Part shown: positions 22,843 to 30,606 of the stretch, in pieces
Numbering within the stretch: position 1 is the first letter of the stretch
Layout: each line of letters begins with the position of its first letter
Origin: JBHIEE01 sp046760445
GTDB taxonomy: Bacteria > Acidobacteriota > Aminicenantia > JdFR-78
NCBI GenBank assembly: GCA_046760445.1
Contig: JBHIEE010000009.1
Span: forward strand, 1-40,491
DNA: 40,491 bases
Reading direction: 5' to 3'
Notes under the pieces: generated by a model
Told to the model about the DNA's origin: nothing
Database searches by the model: none
Seen by the model: the letters and a program-made list of their open reading frames with translations, nothing else
Position numbers and translations under genes: made by a program

Positions 22843-22981
22843 ATTTCTAAACAAATTCAAAATTCATCCCGAGTACTCGGGACTAAATTCAAAACAGACT
22901 AAAGCAATTTTTGTTTTAGTCATTGGAATTTTGGTGATTAGGATTTGTTTAGTATTTCGGATTTAGAATTTAGTATTTTTA
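22843..22981. repeat. Intergenic repeat with a TCCCGAGTACTCGGGA palindrome
   Basis: A 16-base perfect palindrome, TCCCGAGTACTCGGGA (22867-22882), lies within AT-rich, partly self-complementary sequence (for example ctaaacaaattc against gaattttggtgattagg). It fills much of the 490-base gap between the HEAT-protein gene and pdxA, in which I see no gene. Related copies lie at 9331, 29408, 34195 and 34543. Confidence 0.65.
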
Positions 22982-23114
22982 TTCTATCCTTACTCATATA
23001 TTGAGATCCTCCATCTCTTAATAATATCTCCAATCGTCATTTGAAGACCTTCAACTGTTTTCTCCTAATTGGAATTCTGAGTTAAATCAAAGGAAAACTA
23101 ACTTATCATTATTT

Positions 23115-24068
23115 TTAGTTAAAAGCACTCACTGATAATTTAGTGGCTAAATTTATCGCCTCAATCATACTTGTTGGATCAGCTATTCCTTGACCAGCAA
23201 TTTCAAATCCTGTTCCATGAGTAGGAGAAGTTCTAATAAAAGGTAATCCTAAAGTAAAGTTCACCCCTTTTTGAAAAGCAATTAACTTAAATGGGGCTAA
23301 ACCTTGATCATGATAAAGAGAAATAACGATTTTGTCAGGTTTCCGATAGGCTTTAAGAAAAATTGTATCTGGAGAAAAAGGTCCTTTTATTTTTATCCCT
23401 TTCTTTTGGGCCTCTTTAATCGCTGGAACAATCTCTTCATTTTCTTCTAAACCTAAAACCCCCTCTTCTCCAGCGTGAGGATTTAAACTCGCTATCAAGA
23501 ACTCGTAATCCTTTAAACCTAATTTTTTCAATCCTCGTTCAACCGATTGAATAAAAGAAACGAGTCTTTTCTTTTTAATTTTTTTTACTACTTCTTTTAA
23601 AGGTAAATGAGTAGTGTATAAAATAACTCTTAACTCTTCTGACCAAAACGACATAATCGCTTCTGGAAACGATTCAGCTAAATAATTGGTGTGACCAAGA
23701 TAATTATAACCAGCCAATTGCCAAGATTTCTTAGATATGGGAGCAGTAACAATTGCTTTAATGTTTCCTTTCACTGCCTCTTGAACTGCCTTTTCAAAGA
23801 ATAAAAAAGAAATCCTGCCATTATTTTCTTCTGGCCGTCCTCTTTTTATTTTTCCTACGGAAGGTGCTAAGTCAATTAATGAAATATTATTTCCGATATT
23901 AAAATTGATTCTTAAATTTTTTCTTTCCTGATCAATAATTGATGATGAGCCGAATATTAAGTAGTGTGCTTTTTTTAAAATTACTTCTGAGGAAAGGGCT
24001 TTTAAAACAACCTCAGGACCAATTCCTCCTGGGTCACCAAGAGTTACCCCAATTTTCGGGAGAATCAT
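23115..24068 (-). CDS. pdxA: 4-hydroxythreonine-4-phosphate dehydrogenase (PdxA family)
   Basis: The 317-residue product matches PdxA, the NAD-dependent metal enzyme of deoxyxylulose-dependent pyridoxal phosphate synthesis. Motifs are GVTLGDPGGIGPEV at the N terminus, TAPISKKSW and GHTNYLAE (metal His), SLNPHAGEEG (metal His), YHDQGLAPFK (metal His), and RTSPTHGTGFEIAGQGIADP near the C terminus. The length is typical. Its start overlaps the stop of the Hfq-like gene by four bases, so the two are co-translated. PdxA-like paralogues act on other hydroxy-acid phosphates; no other pyridoxal phosphate gene is in the window. The gap downstream holds a palindromic repeat rather than a clear terminator. 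Confidence 0.94.
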   Translation of the reverse strand: MILPKIGVTLGDPGGIGPEVVLKALSSEVILKKAHYLIFGSSSIIDQERKNLRINFNIGNNISLIDLAPSVGKIKRGRPEENNGRISFLFFEKAVQEAVKGNIKAIVTAPISKKSWQLAGYNYLGHTNYLAESFPEAIMSFWSEELRVILYTTHLPLKEVVKKIKKKRLVSFIQSVERGLKKLGLKDYEFLIASLNPHAGEEGVLGLEENEEIVPAIKEAQKKGIKIKGPFSPDTIFLKAYRKPDKIVISLYHDQGLAPFKLIAFQKGVNFTLGLPFIRTSPTHGTGFEIAGQGIADPTSMIEAINLATKLSVSAFN

Positions 24069-24367
24069 TCTTCTTTGGTATCGTTTTGTTTATAAATATA
24101 TTTTATATTTTTTTTATAAACCAAAAGATTGGGGGCATTATCTCGATTGACTTTAATACACTCCCGATCATACCATTCTATATAGCCTTCCAGTACTTCT
24201 CCATCATTGAATACTACCACCATGGGAGTTTTTTTGTTCATTTGTTTCAGATAATAGTAGTTCTCAGCATGAGTTTCGTAGAGTGGGTGGCTTTTTTTCT
24301 TGGCAGTCTTATTAGACATTTTTTCCTTAATTTCAGAGAAATTTGGTCTGATAAGTTTTCTGTTCAT
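24065..24367 (-). CDS. Hfq-like Sm-fold RNA-binding protein with an N-terminal extension
   Basis: I start at the ATG at 24367, three bases after GGAGGAG; the frame also stays open four codons further upstream. The 100-residue product has an Sm-like core from about residue 36. NYYYLKQMNKKTPMVVVFND gives the N-terminal helix and strand 1, GEVLEGYIEWYDRECIKVN follows, and LLVYKKNIKYIYK has YKK (84-86) in place of Hfq's YKH. Hfq forms a hexamer that binds small RNAs and mRNAs. The basic first 35 residues and the missing His distinguish it from classical Hfq. The closest match I know of is the Hfq-like form of Acidobacteriota relatives. It is the first gene of a two-gene operon with pdxA, from the promoter at 24431-24459. 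Confidence 0.78.
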   Translation of the reverse strand: MNRKLIRPNFSEIKEKMSNKTAKKKSHPLYETHAENYYYLKQMNKKTPMVVVFNDGEVLEGYIEWYDRECIKVNRDNAPNLLVYKKNIKYIYKQNDTKEE

Positions 24368-24430
24368 AATCTCCTCCAATCCTTAGGACTATTTCTCTAT
24401 GCTTTTAACTCGTGTAATTGAGGTAGTTTA

Positions 24431-24459
24431 ATTTTACCACTCACTTCACTGAATTTCAA
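24431..24459 (-). promoter_or_regulatory. Promoter of the Hfq-like/pdxA operon
   Basis: On the minus strand TTGAAA (complement of 24454-24459) and TAAAAT (complement of 24431-24436) are separated by 17 bases. The leader would be about 57 bases. Confidence 0.5.
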
Positions 24460-24480
24460 GTAATTTTTTTAAACCAGTTA

Positions 24481-24678
24481 GAATATGTTTCCTACCCTAA
24501 GGATAGAAGCAATAATGGCATACCTGTCTGCCCTGCCTGCTACAGGCAGGCGACAGGCAGGGTGGAATTTGATATTACTGGAGTAAAATCTTTAAGACTT
24601 CATGTAAGTGATGGTGGAGACGGTAAAGATTGGGATCATGCTGACTGGGTAGAGGCTAAAATAAGTAAAAATAATTAG
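24481..24678 (+). pseudogene. 3' remnant of a protein with an NPCBM carbohydrate-binding domain
   Basis: A plus-strand frame open from about 24427 has no start codon or ribosome binding site. It encodes VEFDITGVKSLRLHVSDGGD then GKDWDHADWVEAKI before a TAG at 24676-24678. The latter stretch is the C-terminal half of an NPCBM (novel putative carbohydrate-binding module) domain, whose hallmark is '...V.DaGDG...DHADWA.A'. The first half of the domain is missing, and a GC-rich palindromic repeat (24523-24557) interrupts the coding sequence just before the recognisable part. Its stop overlaps the convergent outer-membrane protein gene by four bases. Confidence 0.65.
24523..24557. repeat. GC-rich palindromic repeat (CCTGCCTG...CAGGCAGG)
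   Basis: A nested hairpin: inner stem CCTGCCTG-CTA-CAGGCAGG and outer stem CCTGTC/GACAGG. It stands out strongly from the AT-rich background. A relative (TGCCTG-CGG-CAGGCA) is at 33272-33286. Confidence 0.7.
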
Positions 24679-25427
24679 AGCCGATAAGCAATGCCCAGAG
24701 AAATTTGATAGCTAGTTAAATCAAAGTCTTCAAAATCCAGAAACTCCTCTAACTCTCCTTTAGCTGAGCTATATTTAAACTCACCAATGAGAACTAACCG
24801 TTCCCCAAAAGGAATCATCAAACCAGCCATTCCATGAAAACCTAAGCTAATATTGTTTTCATCTCGAATATCCGAATACCATATCTCATAAACATAAACA
24901 TCGAAATCCGTATCATACCATTCATGTTCATAGTCGAAAAGAGGAGTCTCTCCCTGAAGTTTACAGCGCCAGAAATATACTCCCAATCCTGCTCCGAAAT
25001 AAGGCATTATCCGGGCTTTTCTTCCCATCGGGCTTACTCGAAAAGAGATCTGAATAGGTGTAATACTCACTCCGAAAACATGGGAGATGGGTATTCCGTA
25101 GTTATCAATAATCTCATTAACTCCAGCTGGATAAGCAAAATCATCAATGTTTAACCAGTCTTTGTAAAAACCACTCACATTTCTAGAATAGCTACTTATT
25201 TCAAATGCAAAACTAAGATTTCTGGTGAGATTATATTCATACTCGAATCCCAGAATGGTTGAAACAAAATCACCTTTGGTAAAATCCATATTGTCAAATT
25301 CAGTCTCCCATAAGTCACTGTTAGTTCTGGGAAAGAATTCTCCAAATTTGAAAGTTATAGTGTCTGAAAATATAAGAGAGGGAAAGAATAACCCGATAAT
25401 TATAAAAGAAATAATATATTTTTTCAT
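24675..25427 (-). CDS. Outer-membrane beta-barrel protein
   Basis: The 250-residue precursor has a clear signal peptide (MKKYIISFIIIGLFFPSLIFS). A beta-rich mature region follows, with alternating hydrophobic and polar strands, many aromatic residues and turn-rich acidic loops: GFEYEYNLTRNLSFAFEIS, YFGAGLGVYFWRC, GFHGMAGLMIPFGERLVLIGEFKYS, and a final SYQISLGIAYRL strand. It resembles small OmpA/OmpW-like barrels of unknown function. The 'GxGLGVYFWR' strand is frequent in such proteins. The ribosome binding site is GGAGG, and a promoter at 25500-25529 gives a leader of about 65 bases. It stands as a single gene. Confidence 0.7.
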   Translation of the reverse strand: MKKYIISFIIIGLFFPSLIFSDTITFKFGEFFPRTNSDLWETEFDNMDFTKGDFVSTILGFEYEYNLTRNLSFAFEISSYSRNVSGFYKDWLNIDDFAYPAGVNEIIDNYGIPISHVFGVSITPIQISFRVSPMGRKARIMPYFGAGLGVYFWRCKLQGETPLFDYEHEWYDTDFDVYVYEIWYSDIRDENNISLGFHGMAGLMIPFGERLVLIGEFKYSSAKGELEEFLDFEDFDLTSYQISLGIAYRL

Positions 25428-25499
25428 TTTTTCCTCCTTTCATTAACTTTACAAGCAAAATTCGTGCCAATTAACAATCTATTTAATAACTAAATCTTC

Positions 25500-25529
25500 T
25501 TTATAACTATTGTGTCTTAAAAAGGTCAA
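25500..25529 (-). promoter_or_regulatory. Promoter of the outer-membrane protein gene
   Basis: On the minus strand TTGACC (complement of 25524-25529) is followed after 18 bases by TATAAA (complement of 25500-25505). Confidence 0.5.
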
Positions 25530-25536
25530 CTGTCCC

Positions 25537-25571
25537 CTTTTTTCTTCTTTATTATAATAAGAAGAAAAAAG
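25537..25571. repeat. Perfect 13-base inverted repeat with a 9-base spacer
   Basis: CTTTTTTCTTCTT (25537-25549) is mirrored by AAGAAGAAAAAAG (25559-25571). The spacer is nearly TATTATAAT. It lies just upstream of the outer-membrane gene promoter, in the 407-base gap before the DUF4139 gene. The T-tract precedes the loop on both strands, so it does not look like a normal terminator. Confidence 0.55.
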
Positions 25572-25616
25572 TTACTAATATTGTCATTTCCTTTCATTAT
25601 TCTTCTTCAATATATA

Positions 25617-25712
25617 GAAATTTGAAATCCGAAATTGGAAATTAATAATTGGAGCCTCTCTCCCAATTTCTAATTTCCATTTTCCAATTTCCATCTTTAT
25701 GAGGCTTTTTTA
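25617..25712. repeat. AT-rich intergenic repeat with inverted symmetry
   Basis: The left side has 'gaaatttgaaatccgaaattggaaatt'-like units and the right side has the complementary 'aatttctaatttcc', 'attttccaatttcc'. GAGCCTC and GAGGCTT flank the right half, followed by a T-run (25706-25711), which could act as a weak terminator. It belongs to the same style of element as 46-248 and 34450-34590. The rest of the gap to 25834 holds only the DUF4139 leader and its ribosome binding site GAAGGAG. Confidence 0.45.
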
Positions 25713-25834
25713 TAAATCAGTTAGCAAAAAGAGTCAAGAAATAATTGTTTTTAACTTTTAAAAATGTTTTACTATCCGTGTTATATTGACTTTTAATTAA
25801 GGCTGTGCCAAAATTTTTATAAAGAAGGAGTAAA

Positions 25835-27247
25835 ATGATAAATAAAATATTTCTAATATTCACCATTATTTTATTCATTTTTAGCTCTGTTTCTAGTCAA
25901 ACACATTCAACTACGTTAAAAAACCAGGAGGAAGTTTTTGTTACTATTTATAATGTGAATCTTGGATTAATCAAAGATATTAGAAAATTGAAGATCCCTC
26001 GAGGAGAAATTGAACTTCAATTTAAAGATGTTGCTTCCAAAATAGATCCAACTACAGTTCATATTAAATCTTTAACTTTTCCTCAATCTTTACAGATTTT
26101 AGAGCAAAACTATGAATATGATTTACTCAGTCCGAATAAGCTCTTTGAGAAATATATTGGTCAAGAAGTAATTCTGATTTCGGTTGATCCAAAAACAAAG
26201 GAAAAGAGAGAAAAAGCCATTCTTTTAAGCACCAATCAAGGCAAAATTTATAAAATTGGACAAAGAATTGTCATTAACCATCCCGGAAGAGTTGAATTTC
26301 CTAAACTACCGGAAAATTTGATAGCTCAGCCAACCTTGGTCTGGTTGTTAAAAAATGAATATTCTAAACAACAGAAAATAGAAGTTTCTTATTTAACAGA
26401 AGGAATCAACTGGAAAGCAGATTATGTGGCTGTGCTAAATAAAGATGACACAAAAATTGATTTGACTGGCTGGGTAACAATTGAAAATCGAAGTGGAACA
26501 ACCTATTACCAAGCCAATTTAAAATTGGTCGCAGGAGAAGTTCAAAGAGTCCAACCAGAACTCATCAGAAGAAGGCGAGAAATGGTAATGTATGAAGCAA
26601 AAGCTGCACCCCCGAGATTCGAGGAAAAAGAATTTTTTGAGTATCATATTTATACCCTAAACAGACCAACTACTATTAACCATAACCAAACAAAACAGAT
26701 GAATTTACTTACTGTGAATGAGATTCCGGTGAAAAAAGAATTTATCTTTGAAGGAAAGCAGTATTATTACTTTTCTCGATATGGAGAGATAGAAAAAAAT
26801 GAAAAAGTCAGCGTTTATCTAAATATAGCTAACAAAAAAGAAAATAATTTAGGAATACCATTACCAAAAGGAATAGTGAGGGTTTATAAAGAAGATTACC
26901 AGGGACAACTTCAGTTTATCGGAGAAAACAGAATTGATCATACACCTAAAGACGAAAAAATAAAGATAAAAATAGGAAAAGCTTTTGATGTAGTTGCCAC
27001 CAGGAAGCAAACTGAATATAAAAGAATTTCCGATAAAGTTCATGAATCCAGTTTCAAAATTTCTATTAGAAATCATAAAAAAGAAGATATCATTGTAAAT
27101 GTAGTGGAACCGGTCTATGGAGAATGGGAGGTTTTAGAATCAAATTTTAACTATGAGAAAGTGGATATTTCTACCCTGAAATTTACTGTACCAGTCAAAA
27201 AAGATTCAGAGTCAATTTTAAAATATAGGATTAGAATTACTTATTAA
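25835..27247 (+). CDS. Exported DUF4139-domain protein
   Basis: The 470-residue product starts with a signal peptide (MINKIFLIFTIILFIFSSVSS). Residues 30-170 form a beta-rich N-terminal domain (VFVTIYNVNLGLIKDIRKLKIPRG...VASKIDPTTVHIKS), as found before DUF4139. The DUF4139 domain runs from about 175 to the end: VSYLTEGINWKADYVAVLN, TGWVTIENRSGTTYYQANLKLVAGEV, VKKEFIFEGKQYYYFS, PLPKGIVRVY. These proteins are periplasmic or surface-associated and have no established activity. The gene is 24 bases before the TsaC-like gene and probably co-transcribed with it. The ribosome binding site is AAGGAG. Confidence 0.85.
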   Translation: MINKIFLIFTIILFIFSSVSSQTHSTTLKNQEEVFVTIYNVNLGLIKDIRKLKIPRGEIELQFKDVASKIDPTTVHIKSLTFPQSLQILEQNYEYDLLSPNKLFEKYIGQEVILISVDPKTKEKREKAILLSTNQGKIYKIGQRIVINHPGRVEFPKLPENLIAQPTLVWLLKNEYSKQQKIEVSYLTEGINWKADYVAVLNKDDTKIDLTGWVTIENRSGTTYYQANLKLVAGEVQRVQPELIRRRREMVMYEAKAAPPRFEEKEFFEYHIYTLNRPTTINHNQTKQMNLLTVNEIPVKKEFIFEGKQYYYFSRYGEIEKNEKVSVYLNIANKKENNLGIPLPKGIVRVYKEDYQGQLQFIGENRIDHTPKDEKIKIKIGKAFDVVATRKQTEYKRISDKVHESSFKISIRNHKKEDIIVNVVEPVYGEWEVLESNFNYEKVDISTLKFTVPVKKDSESILKYRIRITY

Positions 27248-27271
27248 TAAAAAGTTCAAAACTCCACAAAA

Positions 27272-27934
27272 ATGGAATTCACTCGGACAGAAATAATTAA
27301 AATAAATCCTGCCATAATAGAAGAAGATAAATTAGGAATTATCGCTCAAATTCTAAGAGAGGGAAAAGTTGTTGTCTATCCAACTGATACTTTTTATGGT
27401 TTGGGCGCTAATCCCTTTAATCCTCAGGCAGTAAACAAGATATTTAGGCTGAAAAGAAGAGAAGAAGGTAAACCCCTTTTAATAATTATTTCTGACTTAA
27501 ATCAGGTTGAGCAAATAACAGAAGAGATTCCAGAAATATTTTATCCTCTCAGTGAGAGATTTTGGCCGGGTCCACTAACTTTAGTCTTAAAAGCAAGCGC
27601 AAAATTTCCAGATGAGATGTTAGGAGAAGGGAAAACAATCGGGATTCGGCTACCTGACTTTCCTTGGCTGAGGGCTCTAGTAAGAAAAACTGGATTTCCA
27701 ATAATTTCCACAAGTGCTAATATATCAGGAGAAAAAGAGATTCTTTCACCTATTGAATTAAAAAAAATATTTTTCGGGGAGGTAGAATTAATTGTTGACG
27801 GAGGAAAAACTCAAGAAATAAAGCCTTCTACGGTGCTTGATTTAACTGAAAAAAACCCACGCGTCATTCGAGAAGGAATGATTCCTAAAAAAGAATTAAT
27901 TGACTTTCTCGAGAAAATAAAAAACCCTTGTTAA
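27272..27934 (+). CDS. L-threonylcarbamoyladenylate synthase (TsaC/Sua5/YciO family)
   Basis: The 220-residue YrdC-fold protein should make threonylcarbamoyl-AMP from Thr, bicarbonate and ATP for t6A37 tRNA modification. Motifs are VVVYPTDTFYGLGANPFN (residues 34-51), the nucleotide/threonine-site IFRLKRREEGKPLLIII, FWPGPLTLVLKAS, IGIRLPDFPW and PIISTSANISGE, with the S-x-N element. It is the short form with no C-terminal Sua5 domain, and the length is a little above that of TsaC. Very similar YciO proteins have weaker activity, so the paralogue assignment is not certain. It follows the DUF4139 gene closely; a strong separate promoter begins 12 bases after its stop. Confidence 0.9.
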   Translation: MEFTRTEIIKINPAIIEEDKLGIIAQILREGKVVVYPTDTFYGLGANPFNPQAVNKIFRLKRREEGKPLLIIISDLNQVEQITEEIPEIFYPLSERFWPGPLTLVLKASAKFPDEMLGEGKTIGIRLPDFPWLRALVRKTGFPIISTSANISGEKEILSPIELKKIFFGEVELIVDGGKTQEIKPSTVLDLTEKNPRVIREGMIPKKELIDFLEKIKNPC

Positions 27935-27946
27935 AGCTTTTTCTGA

Positions 27947-27974
27947 TTGACAGTCTCTTTCTATTTATTATAAT
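27947..27974 (+). promoter_or_regulatory. Perfect-consensus sigma70-type promoter of the glycosyltransferase gene
   Basis: TTGACA (27947-27952) is followed after 16 bases by TATAAT (27969-27974). Both hexamers match the consensus exactly. The predicted start is near 27981, so the leader is 10-20 bases. Confidence 0.7.
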
Positions 27975-27991
27975 ATCCCTTTCTTATAAAT

Positions 27992-29272
27992 GTGATAAAA
28001 ATGGGAGCTTATAAAACAAAAAAATGGGAGTCAGCTCTTCGGGATCAACTGCGAAATTGGATTAGGAAAGTCAACCACCTTGATATTTTAGTCGGGATCC
28101 CCTGTTATAATAACGAAGATACTATTGGATATGTTGTTTCTACAGTAGGGAAAGGTTTGGCGAAATATTTTCCAGAGCTAAAAAGTGGGATTCTTATTTC
28201 TGATGGTGGCTCATTAGACGACACTCGAGAAAAATCCTATGAAGCCGAAATCCCAGAAGGAATAGAAAGAAGAGTCTCAATTTACAGGGGAGTTCCAGGT
28301 AAAGGAACTTCTTTCCGAGCTGTTTTTGAAACTGCTAAGCTGATCAAGGCTGAAGTCTGTGTAGTGGTCGATGCTGATTTAAGAAGCATAACTTCTGAGT
28401 GGGTAAAACAGCTTGCCGAACCAATCCTCGAAAATAAAGTGGACTTTATAGCTCCTTATTATATCAGAGATAAATATGATGGAACCATTACTAATAATAT
28501 TGTCTATCCTTTAACCAGAGCTCTTTATGGTATCAAGATTCGACAGCCCATTGGCGGAGACTTTGGATTTAGCAGTAAATTAACAAAGTTCTATGCTACT
28601 CAAGATGTCTGGGAAACTGATGTCGCTCGCTTTGGAATAGATATCTGGATGACGACTATTGCTTTAAATGAAGGATTCAGAGTTGGCCAGAGTTATTTAG
28701 GCATAAAGGTGCATGATTCCAAGGACCCTGCCACTGATTTGAGCTCAATGTTCCAACATATTATTAGCACTTTATTTTACTTAATGGGCATTTATGAAGA
28801 TAAGTGGAAAAAAACATCCCATAGTCAGGACCCACCAAATTTTTATTTCTCAAAAGAAAAAGTTGAACCACCAGCTATTTCAGTTAATTTGAAAAAATTA
28901 CATGAAGAATTCTTAGATGGATTTAAGCACTTTGAGCCAATGTATCGCGAAATTCTGGATTGGGAAAATTTTAGATGTCTGAGGAAAATCGTTCGTGAGT
29001 GGAAAAATGGGAATAAAATCAACTTCTCATCTTCCCTGTGGGCTAAGATTTTATATGATTTTGCTTTTATTTACCAGACCTGGTCGAGAAACCGTCGACG
29101 CTTAGTTGATATCATCACTCCTCTTTACTTTGGACGGGTAGCCAGCTACTGTCAGGAGGTGAAAGAAGCAGATTATGAAAAAACAGAAGAAATAGTCGAA
29201 AATCAGGCTAAAGTTTTTGAGGAGTTAAGGCCATATTTAATAAAGAAATTTGAGTTATGGGAGGAGGAATGA
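27992..29272 (+). CDS. GT-A glycosyltransferase (glucosyl-3-phosphoglycerate synthase-like)
   Basis: The 426-residue cytoplasmic protein has a GT-A nucleotide-sugar transferase domain over about residues 30-260: LVGIPCYNNEDTIGYVV, ISDGGSLDDT, VPGKGTSFRAVFETA and the metal-binding VVVDADLRS (D127-A-D129). A second half follows with PIGGDFGFSS, ETDVARFGIDIWMTT and VHDSKDPATDLSSMF, the pattern of GpgS/mannosylglycerate synthase-type enzymes (families GT81/GT78). A helical C-terminal part of about 150 residues completes it. GpgS makes the precursor of the compatible solute glucosylglycerate; the acceptor here is not proven. The start may be the GTG at 27992 or the ATG at 28001; neither has a strong ribosome binding site. 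It is a single gene with a strong promoter. Confidence 0.78.
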   Translation: MIKMGAYKTKKWESALRDQLRNWIRKVNHLDILVGIPCYNNEDTIGYVVSTVGKGLAKYFPELKSGILISDGGSLDDTREKSYEAEIPEGIERRVSIYRGVPGKGTSFRAVFETAKLIKAEVCVVVDADLRSITSEWVKQLAEPILENKVDFIAPYYIRDKYDGTITNNIVYPLTRALYGIKIRQPIGGDFGFSSKLTKFYATQDVWETDVARFGIDIWMTTIALNEGFRVGQSYLGIKVHDSKDPATDLSSMFQHIISTLFYLMGIYEDKWKKTSHSQDPPNFYFSKEKVEPPAISVNLKKLHEEFLDGFKHFEPMYREILDWENFRCLRKIVREWKNGNKINFSSSLWAKILYDFAFIYQTWSRNRRRLVDIITPLYFGRVASYCQEVKEADYEKTEEIVENQAKVFEELRPYLIKKFELWEEE

Positions 29273-29308
29273 ACTAAAACTACAACTAAAAATTCAAAAC
29301 TAGGATTC

Positions 29309-29389
29309 AAGGAGCCAAGGATTCAAGGACTCGAGTGAAGAAATAACCACTTGAACCCTTGAATCCTCGAATCCTTGACCACTTTTTTT
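29309..29389 (+). terminator. Long imperfect stem-loop followed by a T-run
   Basis: The arms 29309-29337 and 29348-29376 pair with few mismatches (29 nt each, built of 'aaggattcaagg' units) around a 10-base loop, and T7 follows at 29383-29389. It lies 36 bases after the glycosyltransferase stop, so it can act as a terminator. The repeated 'gattcaaggac' motif recurs at 38806-38816, suggesting it is also a mobile repeat. Confidence 0.5.
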
Positions 29390-29407
29390 ATAAATTTTGG
29401 GTCATTG

Positions 29408-29423
29408 TCCCGAGCACTCGGGA
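29408..29423. repeat. Palindromic repeat copy TCCCGAGCACTCGGGA
   Basis: One-base variant of the palindrome found at 22867, 34195, 34543 and, within a gene, at 9331. It is followed by the same 'tttgtaatttgatatttgggattttt' style of AT-rich flank. Confidence 0.6.
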
Positions 29424-29524
29424 TTGGAACTTATTTGTAATTTGATATTTGGGATTTTTTTTATTGTATATTAATTCTTCTTTTCTCACTTTACAACAAC
29501 TATTATTATTTCACTTGTTGGCTT

Positions 29525-30595
29525 TTAAGTAATTTCAATCAATTCATACTTTATGCTTCCCAGCCCGATTTTCGCTCCATATTCAAGTTGAACCTTCCAG
29601 TCAATTTCAGAATAGATTTTTCTGAATAAATCCTCTCCAGCTGTTTGATTCGTTAATTCAACGGAAGCTAAATCTATAGCTACCGGATCAGTAGAAGCCA
29701 AAAGTCCGATGTCTCCAACAATCGCTGGCTGTTCTTTAGCCATACAATCACAGTCTTTGGTCACTTTTAGAAGAAAGTTGATAAAACCTGATTGTTTTTT
29801 AGATTTTAAAATACCAAGAGCATATTCAGCCATTTTTTCTTGGACACGGAGAGAATCTTCATCCCAATTTATTCTCACTGCTCCTGTTTTGCAAACAGCC
29901 AAACATTCTCCGCAGCCTATACATTTTTCTTCAATAATTACCGCTTTTTCGTTCTCAAAGAAAATGGTTCCTGTTGGGCAGAAGTTGGAGCATATCTGAC
30001 ACCCATTACATCTTAGATGATTAATTCTGGGCTTAATATCCGAATGTTGTTCTAACTTTCCTGTTCGGGAAGCGCAGCCCAGCCCAATATTTTTAATTGC
30101 TCCTCCAAAACCAGTTAACAAGTGCCCAGTAAGATGAGCTATACTCAGAATGGAATCAGCGTTAAAAATAGTCCTAGCCACTTTAACCGTTCGAAAATAT
30201 TTCTGATTTATTTCCACCTCCTCATAATCCCGTCCGACAAGTCCATCAGCAATAATCACTGGCAGGCCAGTGGATTCAATATCAAACCCGTGTTCTTTGG
30301 CTATTTTTAAGTGACTCACTGCATCCGCTCGATTTCCTTGGTAGAGAGTATTACTATCAGTAAAAAATGCGTTTCTGGTTTTAAGGTTAATCCGGGAAAT
30401 AATTTCTTTAAGCCATTCTGGTTTAACAAAACCAGTATTACCTTTCTCCCCAAAGTGAATTTTTATGGCTAAAAAATCATCTTTGTCAAATTTTACTTCG
30501 AGTCCGCTTTCTATAAATAACTTTTCTGCCTTTTTAGAAATCGTCACTTGGTCTTCTTCTTTTTGGACCGGAATAAAGTAGACTTTCGCTTTCAC
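29525..30595 (-). CDS. DUF362 domain protein with a 2[4Fe-4S] ferredoxin domain
   Basis: The 356-residue product has a DUF362 domain from about residue 36 to 185 (DDFLAIKIHFGEKGNTGFVKP, FTDSNTLYQGNRADAVSHL, HLTGHLLTGFGGAIKNIGLGC). A bacterial-type double ferredoxin follows, with ligands C196, C199, C202 and C206 (CNGCQICSNFCP) and C225, C228, C231 and C235 (CIGCGECLAVC). The C-terminal half of DUF362 resumes afterwards (GDIGLLASTDPVAIDLASVELTN). No signal peptide is present, so it is cytoplasmic. Proteins of this kind are common in anaerobes and have no settled activity; an electron-transfer or reductase role is inferred. It starts 11 bases after the racemase-like gene and shares its operon. 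Confidence 0.88.
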   Translation of the reverse strand: MKAKVYFIPVQKEEDQVTISKKAEKLFIESGLEVKFDKDDFLAIKIHFGEKGNTGFVKPEWLKEIISRINLKTRNAFFTDSNTLYQGNRADAVSHLKIAKEHGFDIESTGLPVIIADGLVGRDYEEVEINQKYFRTVKVARTIFNADSILSIAHLTGHLLTGFGGAIKNIGLGCASRTGKLEQHSDIKPRINHLRCNGCQICSNFCPTGTIFFENEKAVIIEEKCIGCGECLAVCKTGAVRINWDEDSLRVQEKMAEYALGILKSKKQSGFINFLLKVTKDCDCMAKEQPAIVGDIGLLASTDPVAIDLASVELTNQTAGEDLFRKIYSEIDWKVQLEYGAKIGLGSIKYELIEIT

Positions 30596-30606
30596 TTTTT
30601 CTCTCT

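Noticed and set aside
23939..24421. Plus-strand frame of 160 codons rich in Phe and Ile
   Set aside because: It is antisense to pdxA and the Hfq-like gene, both well supported, and has no ribosome binding site.
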